Position numbers and translations under genes: made by a program. A stretch of DNA of 64,000 nucleotides, taken from Euryodendron excelsum (Eukaryota; Streptophyta; Magnoliopsida; Ericales; Pentaphylacaceae). Location: assembly GCA_033060915.1 (NCBI GenBank), contig CM065389.1, positions 26,358,001 to 26,422,000 on the forward strand, read 5' to 3'. Position 1 is the first letter of the stretch, and each line of letters starts with the position of its first letter. The notes below the pieces were generated by a model. It saw nothing but the letters and a program-made list of their open reading frames with translations, had not been told where the DNA came from and ran no database searches. Shown piece after piece: positions 1-9,330 of the stretch.

Positions 1-157
1 TTCCATGCCATTTCAAAACTCTATGCTTTACATTATAATAATAAAATGGTAGTCTTTTCATTCATTACTGTTATCTTATATTTCTCTTGTGAATGATGGA
101 TGTTTCCTGCACAAGGGGCATGGTATATCTTATTGGAGAACCTGACTTGAAGTGTAT
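1..157. other. Unassigned flank of solo LTR A
   Basis: AT-rich sequence with no open frame or domain that I recognise. Its last five bases (TGTAT, 153-157) are the left target duplication of solo LTR A. The same uncharacterised DNA therefore resumes at 4552. It may be Ogre-like internal DNA, because the same target block leads at 15051 into sequence that is recognisably related to element E, but this is inference. Confidence 0.4.
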
Positions 158-3100
158 TGTCGCGCTCAGATTTTTCGCACTCGAGGAATACTCACACAAG
201 CGGAAAAAATGTTGTACTCTCTCGTTAGAACTCACCCTCCTAAAAGAATGAGTGTGACTGGGTTTGAATTGAAAATTGATTTAAATAAAGGGCTTTTTAA
301 AAAATTCAGAGTCGCCACCTAACTTGATTAAGGTGAGTTAGGTCACCTAAAAACTAAGAATAATCCGAAGACTACACTTAGGGTTTTTTGAAAAAGGATT
401 CTGAAAATATCTCCTTAAGAGAGGGTTTTTAAGAAAAACAGGTTGTTTGGCAACCTTTGGAAAACATTTAGCCCTTTTTGAAAAACGACTCCTTTTGGTC
501 TTTTGAAATCAGTGATCCTAGGTTCGGAGGTTGGTTACCTGTAGGGAAGATGCACTAAGCCATCACCCTACCCTGCCCTTTCGGTACCTACATGTCAATC
601 TACCCTAGATTCATCTACGAGAGTCTTCAACTAACTATTGACCAATCCTATCTGCTTTGAAAAACAATGTTTGAAAAGAAATGATGCATGGGATGAAAGT
701 GCAAAATAAGAGAGAGTTGGAGAATAGATTTGGAAATAAATTTGAAAAGAAATTGATTTGATTTAAAAGAGATTTGAAATTGGATAGATTGAAAAGTTTT
801 GGAAATTGAAAGTAGAGATTTGAAAATAGAAATTTGAAATTGAAAATTTAAAAATAGATTGGAGATTTGGAAAGATTTTGGAATTTGAAATTTGGAAGAT
901 ATGGAGGAATTTGAAATTTGAAAGAAGTTGTGACTGCACCCATGAGGGTTACCTACGTATCCTTTTGGAGGAATCAGGCCAGTCATAGTTCGGACAAGAG
1001 TCCGATTAGAAATAGAAGAGTTGATTTGGAAAAAAGATTGAATTGGAAATTGAATTGGAAGATTGAGAGATTGAACTTTGATTGGAAGATTTGAAAAGAT
1101 TGGTTTTGAAAGACTTGGTTTTAGGAAACCTAGACTTAAGAACTTAAAAAAAGAAGAATTGAATTTGACTTGGAAAGATTTTGAAAAAGAATTGACTTGA
1201 ATATTAGACTTGGAAGATTGGAGAAAAATTGGAATTAGGAAAGGTTCAAATATGGAAAGTTTCATTTTTGAAAAGTTTTATTTTTGGAGAGTTTTCGAAT
1301 TAGGAAAGTTTTGAAATTAGGAAAGTATTGTTTTAGAAAGGTTTTGAAATAGGAAAGTATTGAATTTAGAAATGTTTTGAATTAGGAAAAGTTTAGATTA
1401 AGAAAGGTTTAGAATTTGAAAAGTTTCAATTTAAGAAAGTTTTGAATTTGGAAAGTTTAGAATTTTATAAAGATTTTAAATTAAGAAAGTTTTGAAAGTT
1501 GAAAACTTTAGAAAACAAGGAAGCTTTGAAAATAAGAAAGTTTTGAGCTTAGAAAGTTTTGAAATTTGAAAAGATTTGAAGTTTTAGGAAAGTTTAGAGT
1601 TTTAGAAAAATTTTGAGATTAGGAAAGGTTTGAAAACTCAGGTTAGGAGAGTTAACATTTGGAAAGGGACGGAATTAGGAAAGGGTGGAATTAGGAAGGA
1701 TGTGGAAATTAAGTTTTAAAATTTATGAAAGATTTTTATGTTCGAGTTTTGGAAACTTAAGATTTAGGAAAGTGGAGGGTTAGGAAGGATTTGAATTAGG
1801 AATGATTTGGATTAGGAAGGGATTGGATTTTGTTTTTAAAAAGAAGTGTTTGATTTCGTTTCCAAAAACGGAGGATTGGATCTAGTTTCCTAAACGGGAA
1901 GATTGGATTTGGTCAAAGATTTGGAAAGGGAAGTTTTAGAAACCCTAAATTTGGAAAACTAAAATTTTGACGTAGAAAATAGGTTTTGAAAATATGTATA
2001 GTTTTGATGTAGAAAACAAAAGGTTTTGGAAACCTAGATTTGGGGTAAAGTTTGAAAATCATGTTTTTGGAAAGAAAATTAGTATTTCCTAATTGTGAAT
2101 TCTAGGGCTTGATTTGGGCTCTAAGAAAAGAGTTTTTGGAAAGTGCATTTTTGAAAACGAAGGTTTTGGAAGGAAATCCTAGAGAGCAGTTTCTAGAGGA
2201 AAAATTTTGGAAAGAGAGTTTTTGGAAAGATTTTTGGGGAGAGTTTTTCTAGGAAAGAGACCTAGTGAATGTTTTTGGAAAGTGGACTTTGAAGAGTGCG
2301 TTTTGGAAAGAAGTTGAAAAAGGAGGTTTTGAAAAATAGATTTTTGGAAAGATTTTTTGAAAACAATTTTGGAAAGAAGAATTTTTGGGAAGTATGTTGA
2401 AAAAGAGATTTTTAGGAAGGGATTTTTGAAAAAAGAGCTTTTTGGAAAGTATAAAAACATCTCACTTGCCTAAAGTGATTCTAACCATAAGAAGGCTAAA
2501 ACTACTTTAAGAAAGCGGTTTTGAAAACAACAAGATTTGAAAATATGGACCATATTTGTCGCTTTTAATGTAACACTTCCCTAAAGCAACCCTAGCCATG
2601 AAAAGGCTAGAATCACCCTAGGATTGTGATTTTGAAAACATGTTTTTGAAAAAGAGGATTTTGATGCAATTTTAAAAACGAGTTTGAAAACGATTTTAAA
2701 AATGACTTTGAAAACAACTTTTGGAAGATGTAAGATTATGATATGCACAATGCAATTTTAGGGTCGTGAACATACAAGGTTAAGGATTCACCACATAATC
2801 AAGGGGGCCGAACCCACGTGGTCTCCGGTTAGCCTAAAGGAAAGCCCCCGACACGGTGACCCTCCGATAGTCTAATCCTACACATGGACTGGGAGTCCCC
2901 TTGTTTCAAGCATGCAAAGAAAGAGGGGAAAAGAGATGGGGATTAAAATAGAGAAAACCCAAGTGGGTTAGGAGAGAGAAGAGAGAGGGGGGAAGTGCTG
3001 AAATTTAAATGGAGAACCTACCTTTTGTCTTGTTTATTTTATGCGCCTTGTTTTCTTCGGTCTTCGTCTTGATCTTCGTCTTCAATCTACAAGAGCCGCC

Positions 3101-4546
3101 TTCAATCTTCAAACTTCAGATTACAACTCTTCAAGTCTTCGAAGGAGGGTTGAAGGTTAGTGTATGAGTGTATGGGGGTGTGTATGAGTGTATAAGAGGC
3201 TAGGGTTTAGTGTATGGTGGCTAGGGTTTGGAAAACCTAGGGAAGCTAGGGTTTAGGAGGTGCTTGAGCTCTGTATATCGAAATATAAGATTTTTAGATT
3301 GAGTTTACGGACCCTTTTCACGCTGAAAGAGGCTCTGTATTTATAGAGGTTGGACAAACCTGGCGCCAGGCCAAACTTTACACTGGCACCACTAGGAGTG
3401 GCGCCAGGCCAATTTTTGGCTTGGCGCCACTACTAATGGAGCCAACCATTTAGGAAATATTTAAGGTCGGCAAGCAACGTATCTTTGACTAGATTTGGCT
3501 GCCTGTACTAGTGACTATCATGTAATTTTTAGCCTGACTTTACTAGGAGTGACTCCAGAAAGTCCGGGAATAATTTTAAGAGACCGAGAATGGCCCGGAA
3601 GGCTGAAAAAGAGCATGAACACTTAGAATAGTGTCCCAGAGGTATTTGACTTGAAAAATGAGGACAAGATGTATCGGAAGGGTTGACCGGGCCATTAGGG
3701 GCAAACTGGTCAATTAGGTTGAGAAGCTGCCGGGACAGACTTGGATTGTCCTAAAAGAAGACTTGGAATTTGAAAACATTATTCAAAATGTTCCCAAAGG
3801 TTGCCGGTTTGATTCCCAGAGCCGGTGTGGTCGAAAAAGGTGACAGACCCATCAGGGGCAAAACGGTCAATTTGTACCGAGTTTGCTAAAACTGACTCGG
3901 AATGATCCGAAAAGATAAGGAAAGGTTGAGAATACTATAAGGAGCAATCTCAGAGGATTACCAGTTTGATACCCAGAGCCGGTATGGTCAAAAAAGGAGA
4001 CTGGCCCACCAGAGGCAAAACAGTCATTTTGTACCGGGTTTGCCGGAACTGACTTGGAATGATCCGAAAAGATAGAGTGAGGTTGAGAATACTATAAGAA
4101 GCATTCTAAAGAAGTAACTAAAGGGGCCCTGATTGGAACCATATCGAGGAATAAACTATCTCGAGAGAGGGATTAGAAAGGGGGCCTACCGTCTTCGAAA
4201 AGACGCGCCTGATTTAGAACCGTCTCGAGGAATAAACTGTCTCGAGAGAGGGATTGGAAAGGGGACTTATCATCTTCGAAAAGACATGCCTGATTTGGAA
4301 TAGATTTATCATCTCGAGGAATCAACTGTCTTGAGAGAGGGGTTGGAGTTGGAATTGGAAAGAATAATGCCCCTAAGGGCATTTTGGTCATTTTGCCTCT
4401 ATTTGGGCCTAGCGGGCCCGCGAAGCGATGGACAGATGGGATTTGAACTTAGAAAGTTGGTTTTAGTTGGAATATGCCCACAATGACTTGAACACAAATC
4501 TAGATGGAGTGTAGACTGCCGAGCGGTCAAAAATGGGGTGCTTACA
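158..4546 (-). mobile_element. Solo LTR A of the Ogre-like family
   Basis: A complete 4,389-bp LTR read on the minus strand. Its 5' end is at 4546 (TGTAAGCACCCC, seen as the complement) and its 3' end at 158 (GAGCGCGACA). A perfect 5-bp target duplication, TGTAT, lies at 153-157 and 4547-4551, so both ends are certain. No internal region remains, as expected after LTR-LTR recombination. It keeps the family modules in reverse order: 81-bp units near 4110-4340, the roughly 157-bp units near 3770-4120, degenerate GGCGCC palindromes near 3363-3445, a TATA box at 3338-3345, a splice-donor-like site near 3030 and the purine-rich complement of the G-poor domain near 700-2460. Long open frames across 648-2460 are low-complexity artefacts. 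Confidence 0.93.
3338..3345 (-). promoter_or_regulatory. TATA box of LTR A
   Basis: TATAAATA on the minus strand, followed by the conserved CAGAGCC leader. It sits directly after the GGCGCC palindrome cluster, as in the other copies, and marks the presumed U3/R transition. Confidence 0.75.
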
Positions 4547-4551
4547 TGTAT

Positions 4552-4644
4552 GATATCATGAGTTAGCCACTCGCCGATTGATCAATTTTTCGCAATAAGA
4601 GGGAACGAAGATAAGTGAGGAAATTACCCCAAAAGCAATACTTG
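4552..4644. other. Short spacer between solo LTRs A and B
   Basis: Unique 93-bp remnant of the DNA into which A and B inserted. Its last five bases (ACTTG, 4640-4644) are the left target duplication of LTR B and recur at 15046-15050. No coding function could be assigned. Confidence 0.6.
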
Positions 4645-4908
4645 TGTAAGCACCCCATTTTTGCTCGCTCAGCAGTCTACACTCCGTCCAGACTTGTACT
4701 CAAGTCAATATGGATGTATTCCAATCGAAACCAACTCCCTAAGTCTAAATCTCATCGCTTCACGGGCCCACTAGGCCCAAATAGAGGCGAAACGACCAAA
4801 ATGCCCTTAAGGGGCATCGTCCTTTCCAATTCCAATCCCTCTCTCTCGACAGTTGATTCCTCGAGATGGTAAATCTACTCCAATCAGGCACGTCTTCCCG
4901 AAGACGGT
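4645..4908 (+). mobile_element. Solo LTR B, first part (head)
   Basis: First 264 bp of LTR B, starting TGTAAGCACCCCATTTTTGC after the target duplication ACTTG (4640-4644). It breaks off inside the GAAGACGGT motif of an 81-bp-type unit, where LTR C inserted with duplication ACGGT (4904-4908). The sequence resumes without loss at 10093. Confidence 0.93.
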
Positions 4909-5155
4909 TGTAAGCACCCCATTTTTGACCGCTCGGCAGTCTACACTCTATCCAGACTTGTACTCAAGTCAATCTGGACGTATTCTAATCGAAACCGATT
5001 TTCTAAGTCCAAATCCCGTTTGTCCATCGCTTCGCGGGCCCGCCAGGCCCAAATAGAGGCAAAATAACCAAAATGCCCTTAAGGGCATTGTTCTTTCCAA
5101 TCCCTTTCCAATCCCTCTCTCGAGACAGTTTATTCCTTGAGACGGTTCCAAATCA

Positions 5156-5725
5156 GGCATGTCTTTTCGAAGACGGTAAGTCCCCTTTCCAATCCCTCTC
5201 TCTCGAAAATTTATTCCTCGAGACGGTTCCAAATCAGGCACGTCTTTTCAAAGACAATAAGTCCCCTTTCCAATCCCTTTCTCGAGATAGTTTATTCCTC
5301 TAGACGGTTCCAAATCAGGCACGTCTTTTCAAAGATGGAAAGTCCCCTTTTCAATCCCTCTCTCGAGACAGTTTATTCCTCGAGACGGTTCAAAATCAGG
5401 CACGTCTTTTCGAAGACGATAAGTCCCCTTTCCATTCCCTCTCTCGAGACGGTTTACTCCTCGAGACGGCTCCAAATTAGGCACGTCTTTACAAAGACGA
5501 TAAGTCCCCTTTTCAATCCCTCTCTCGAGACAGTTTATTCCTCGAGACGGTTCCAAATCAGGCGCGTCTTTTCGAAGACGGTAAGCCCCCTTTCCAATCC
5601 CTCTCTCAAGACAGTTTATTCCTTGAGATGGTTCCATATCAGGCGCGTCTTTTCAAAGATGATAAGTCCCCTTTCCAATCCCTCTCTCGAGACAGTTTAT
5701 TCTTTGAGACAGTTCGAGTAGCAGA
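5156..5725 (+). repeat. 81-bp tandem array in LTR C (about 7 units)
   Basis: Successive units start at 5156, 5237, 5318 and 5399, an exact 81-bp period. Each carries a short inverted repeat of the form GTCTTTTCGAAGAC, then GTAAGTCCCCTTTCCAATCC, then two CTCGAG palindromes around AGTTTATTC. Because 81 is a multiple of three, all six frames stay open for long distances, producing spurious ORFs of up to 194 codons on both strands. The array lies in U3, upstream of the TATA box. Confidence 0.92.
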
Positions 5726-5934
5726 AATACTTGCAAACATCACAACCGTTCGAGTAGCGGGAATACTCGTAAATAAGTCGATATAGGGAATTGCCAACAA
5801 ACCCTTGTGTCACGATGACCGCCGTCAGAGTAGCGGAAACACTCAAAACCCAGGTCAACGCCAGTGCCTGCTAGCCCACGTTGGTGAAAAATGACCAAAC
5901 TGCCCATTGGGCCTTTTTTGAGACTTTTCGGTCA

Positions 5935-6590
5935 AGATGACCATTCTGTCCCTAGGCATCCAAACGCCCTAGGAACCACACCGGCTCTGGGTATCAAACC
6001 AGTAACTTTCCAAGAATGCTTCTTATAGTATTATCAATCTCTTTTTACCTTTCCGGATCATTCTGAGTCAGTTCTGGTAAACTCGGTGCGAAATGACCGT
6101 TTTGCCCCTGATGGGCCGGTCTTCTTTTTCGACCACACCGGCTTTGGTTATCAAACCGGTAATCCTCTGAGATTACTTCTTATAGTATTCTCAACCTTCC
6201 TCTATCCTTCCAGATCATTCTGAGTCCGTTCCGACAAACCTAGTGCGAAATGACCATTTTGCCCCTGGTGGGCTGGTTGCCTCTTTTGACCACACCGGCT
6301 CTGGGTATCAAACCAGCAACCTTTGGGAACATTCTAAATAATGTTTACAAATCCCAAGTCTTCTTCTGGGACAGTCCGAGCCTGTCCCGGCAGTTTTCCG
6401 GGCCGATTGACCGTTTTGCCCCTAAAGGCCCGGTCAACCTTTCCGACCCAGACTATTCTCATTTGTCAAGTCAAATACCTACAGGACACTATTTTAAGTG
6501 TTCCTGCTCTTTTCCAGCCTTTCGGGCCATTCCCGATCTCTTAAAATCATTCCCGGACTCTCTAGAGTCACTCCTAGTGAAGTCAGGCTA
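5935..6590 (+). repeat. Roughly 157-bp tandem array in LTR C
   Basis: Several diverged units, each containing TGACCGTTTTGCCCCT, a GGGCCGGTC segment, ACCACACCGGCTCTGGGTAT, an imperfect GAATACT...AGTATTC inverted repeat and a segment close to CATTCCGAGTCAGTTC. The spacing is about 157 bp where it can be measured best (LTR D). The array lies between the 81-bp/28-bp arrays and the GGCGCC palindromes in every copy. Confidence 0.85.
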
Positions 6591-6675
6591 AAAATTGCAT
6601 GGTAGTCACTAGTACCGGCGCCCAAATCTAGTCAAAGATATGTTACTTGCCGACCTTAAATATTTCCTAAATGGC

Positions 6676-6778
6676 TGGCGCCACTAGTAGTGGCGCCAAG
6701 CAAAAAATTGGCCTAGGGCCACTCCTAGTGGTGCCAATGTAAATTCTGGCCTGGTGCCACTACAACAGGCGCCAGTGT
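6676..6778 (+). repeat. GGCGCC palindrome cluster upstream of TATA, LTR C
   Basis: The first element, 6676-6698, is a perfect 23-bp palindrome: TGGCGCCACTA, one central G, then the exact reverse complement of the first arm. Two weaker copies follow within 80 bp (GGCCACTCCTAGTGGTGCC and TGCCACTACAACAGGCGCCA). The TATA box begins 12 bp after the cluster. Confidence 0.88.
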
Positions 6779-6789
6779 TATCCAACCTC

Positions 6790-6797
6790 TATAAATA
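6790..6797 (+). promoter_or_regulatory. TATA box of LTR C
   Basis: TATAAATA followed by CAGAGCCTCC, conserved in nearly all copies of the family. It is the best candidate for the Pol II core promoter, with transcription starting about 30 bp downstream. Confidence 0.8.
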
Positions 6798-6883
6798 CAG
6801 AGCCTCCTCCAACGTGAAAAGGATCCACAAACTGAATCTAAAAATCATATATTTTGATATACAAAGCCCGAGCACCTCCTAAA

Positions 6884-6930
6884 CCCTAGCTTCCTTAGGT
6901 TTTCCAAACCCTAGCCACCATACGCTAAAC
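6884..6930 (+). promoter_or_regulatory. Telo-box cluster in the LTR C leader
   Basis: Three AAACCCTAG-type motifs and one reversed TTAGGTTT lie within about 50 bp, roughly 90 bp downstream of the TATA box. Telo-boxes (AAACCCTAA) are known in 5' regions of plant translation-machinery genes. Every LTR here has a similar cluster at this position. Confidence 0.6.
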
Positions 6931-7112
6931 CCTAGCCTCCGATACACTCGTACACACCCCCTATACACTCATACACTAACCTTCAACTCTCCTTTGAAGA
7001 CTTGAAGAGTTGCAATTTGAGGTTTGAAGATTGAAGGCGACTCTTGTAGATTGAAGACAAAGATCAAGACGAAGACCGAAGATAAGCAAGGCGCGCAAAA
7101 TAAACAAGATAC

Positions 7113-7121
7113 AAGGTAGGT
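7113..7121 (+). promoter_or_regulatory. Possible 5' splice site in the LTR C leader
   Basis: AAG|GTAGGT, a good plant donor match with GT at 7116-7117, about 325 bp after the TATA box. The motif recurs at the same place in A, B, D, E (3'), F and G, with small changes. Use as a donor is inferred only from conservation and consensus. Confidence 0.45.
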
Positions 7122-7288
7122 TCTCCATTTAAATTTCTGCACTTCCCCCCTCTCTTTTCTCTCTCCTAACCCACTTAGGTTTTCTCTATTTTAATTCCCC
7201 ATCTCTTTGCCCCCCTTTCTTTGCATGCTTGAAACAAGGGGACTCCCGGTCCATGTGTAGGATTAGACTATCAGAGGGTCACCGTGTC

Positions 7289-7335
7289 GGGGGCTTTCCT
7301 TTAGGCTAAACGGAGACCACGTGGGTCCAGCCCCC
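7289..7335 (+). promoter_or_regulatory. GGGGGCT hairpin enclosing CCACGTGG, LTR C
   Basis: Arms GGGGGCT (7289-7295) and AGCCCCC (7329-7335) are exact complements. Between them lies the perfect palindrome CCACGTGG (7317-7324), a G-box core. The arrangement recurs in B and, with arm mismatches, in D, E, F and G. Confidence 0.55.
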
Positions 7336-7527
7336 TTGATTATGTGGTGAAGCCATAACCTTGTATGTTCACGACCCTAAAATTGCATTGTGCATATCAT
7401 GATCTTCCATCTTCCAAAAGTTGTTTTCAAAGTCGTTTGAAAAATCGTTTTTAAACTCGTTTTCAAAATTGCATCAAAATCCTCTTTTTCAAAAACATAT
7501 TTTCAAAATCACAATTCTAGGGTGATT

Positions 7528-7658
7528 CTAGCCTTTCCATGGTTAGGGTTGCTTTAGGAAAGTGTTACATTAAAAGCAACCAATATGGTCCATATTTCAA
7601 ATTTTGTTGTTTTCAAAATCGCTTTCTTAAAGTGGTTCTAACCTTCTTATGGTTAGAA
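7528..7658 (+). repeat. Twin stem-loop duplication, LTR C
   Basis: Two related segments about 110 bp apart: CTAGCC...GGTTAG (7528-7546) and CTAACC...GGTTAG (7638-7656). Each is followed by a GCTTTAGGAAAGTG block. Arms covary between copies (see findings). The pair lies in the transcribed R-U5 part of the LTR. Confidence 0.65.
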
Positions 7659-7679
7659 TCGCTTTAGGAAAGTGAGATG

Positions 7680-9240
7680 TTTTTACACCTTCCAAAAATT
7701 CTCTCTTCAAAAATCTCTTCCTAAAAATCTTCTTTTTTTCAACATACTTCCCAAAAACTCTTCTTTCCAACTTTGTTTTCTAAAAACTCTTTACAAAAAT
7801 CTATTTTTCAAAACCTCCTTTTTCAACTCCTTTCCAAAATGCTCTCCCCAAAATCCACTTTTCAAAAAAGTTCCCTACGTCTCTTTTCTAGAAAAACTCT
7901 CTCTAAAAATCTTTTCAAAAACTCTCTTTCCCAAAATCTCCCTTTTAGAAATTCCCCTCTAGGATTTTCCTTTCAAGAAACTCGTTTCCAAAAACCACTT
8001 TCCAAAAACTCCTTCTCTTTAAAATCTTTTTCCAAAAACTCTATCTTCAAATTCACTTTCCAAAAACTCCTCCCTAGGATTCCTTTCTAGAAAACCTTCG
8101 TTTCCAAAAACGCACTTTCCAAAAATCCTCTTTATTTAGAGCTCAAGTCAAGCCCTAGAACTCACAATTAGGAAACCCTAATTTTCTTTCCAAAAACATG
8201 ATTTTCAAAACTTTGCTCAAACCTAAGTTTCCAACATCTCTCGTTTTCTACACCCAAACTATACACATTTTCAAAACCCCTTTTCTACATTAAAATTCTA
8301 CACTTTCAAATCTAGGGTTTCTAGAATCTCCCTTTCCAAATCCTTGCAAATCCTATCTTCTCTTTAGGAAACTAAATCTAATTTACCTGTTTAAGAAACC
8401 AAATCCAATCCTCCGTATTTGGAAACAAAATCAAACCTTTGCTTTTAGAAACCAAATCCAATCCCTTCCTAATCCAAACCTTTCACAATTCAACTCCTTC
8501 CTAAACTTCTCATTTCCTAAATCTTAAGTTTTCAAAACTTGAACATAAAAATATTTCCTTAAATTTCAAAATTCAAATCTTTGCTAATTCAACCATTTCC
8601 TAATTCTACCCCTTTCCAAACCTTAACTTTCCAAATCCGAGCTTTCAAATCTTTCCTAAACTCAAACTTTGCTAATCTCAAGATTTTCTAAAATTCAAAC
8701 TCTAAAACTTTCTAAATTTCAAATCTTTTCAAATTCGAAATTTTCCAAGCCTAAAACTTTTTTATTTTCAACACTTCCTTATTTTTGAATCTTTCCAAAT
8801 TTCAAAACTTTTTCTAATTTCAGAACTTTCCAAATTTAGAACTTTCCTAATTCAAAGCATTTCTAAATTCAACACTTTCCTATTTTAAAACCTTTTCTTA
8901 AAACGAAACTTTCCAATTTTCAAAACTTTCCTATTTCAAAAACTTTTCTAATTTCGAAACTTTCCAAAAATGAAACTTTCGTAATTCGAAATTTTCCTAA
9001 ATCGGACCTTTCCTAATTCAAACATTTCCTAAATCTAATTTTTTTCTAAACCTTCCAAGTCGAGTCAATTCTTTCCTAAGTCTCTTTCCTAAGTCTAGGT
9101 TTCTTAAAACCAAGTCTTTCCAAAATCAATCATTCCAAAGCAAGTCCAATTTTCTCAATTTCAATTTCCAATCTCCTCTTCTAATCTCAAATCAAATCCA
9201 ATTTTCAATTCAATTTCTTTCTTCCAATCCAACCTTCTAT
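7680..9240 (+). repeat. G-poor low-complexity domain of LTR C
   Basis: About 1.5 kb of short degenerate repeats built from TTTCCAAAAACTC and TTTCCTAATTCAAAACT. The plus strand has very few G residues. No period is strict. Open frames here (for example 7672-8090) encode only Phe/Ser/Lys-rich low-complexity peptides and are not genes. Confidence 0.85.
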
Positions 9241-9248
9241 TTTCGATC

Positions 9249-9330
9249 AGACTCCGGTCCGAACTACGACTGACCTGATTCCTCCAAAAGAATACGTAGG
9301 CAACCCTCATAGGTGTGGTCACAACTTCTT
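9249..9330 (+). repeat. Conserved GGATACGTAGG-type cassette, LTR C
   Basis: A sharply conserved island after the G-poor domain: GGACTCCGGTCCGAACTAC, GACTGACCTGATTCCTCC, ATACGTAGGCAACCCTCA and GGTGTGGTCAC. It occurs in all LTR copies (near 960 minus, 14075, 22220, 37840, 49155, 53940 and 60190) and in diverged form near 30170 and 32080. GACTCCGGTC is a near-palindrome. Function unknown. Confidence 0.8.

Noticed and set aside
648..2460. Phe/Ser/Lys-rich open frames of 90-205 codons (also near 7672-8090, 9313-9593, 52307-52615 and 60250-60525)
   Set aside because: They lie in the G-poor low-complexity domain of LTRs, differ between copies and have no domain, so they reflect biased composition only.
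5137..5721. A 194-codon open frame and overlapping frames on both strands
   Set aside because: The 81-bp tandem unit is a multiple of three, so all frames stay open through the array. The peptides are repeats of the DNA unit and match no protein domain. The same applies to 5329-5637, 18084-18404 and 56234-56734.
5937..6591. Recurring frames containing PTTPALGIKP (also 11333-11569 and 18885-19540)
   Set aside because: They translate the roughly 157-bp U3 repeat. The frame is not maintained between copies and the array sits upstream of the promoter.
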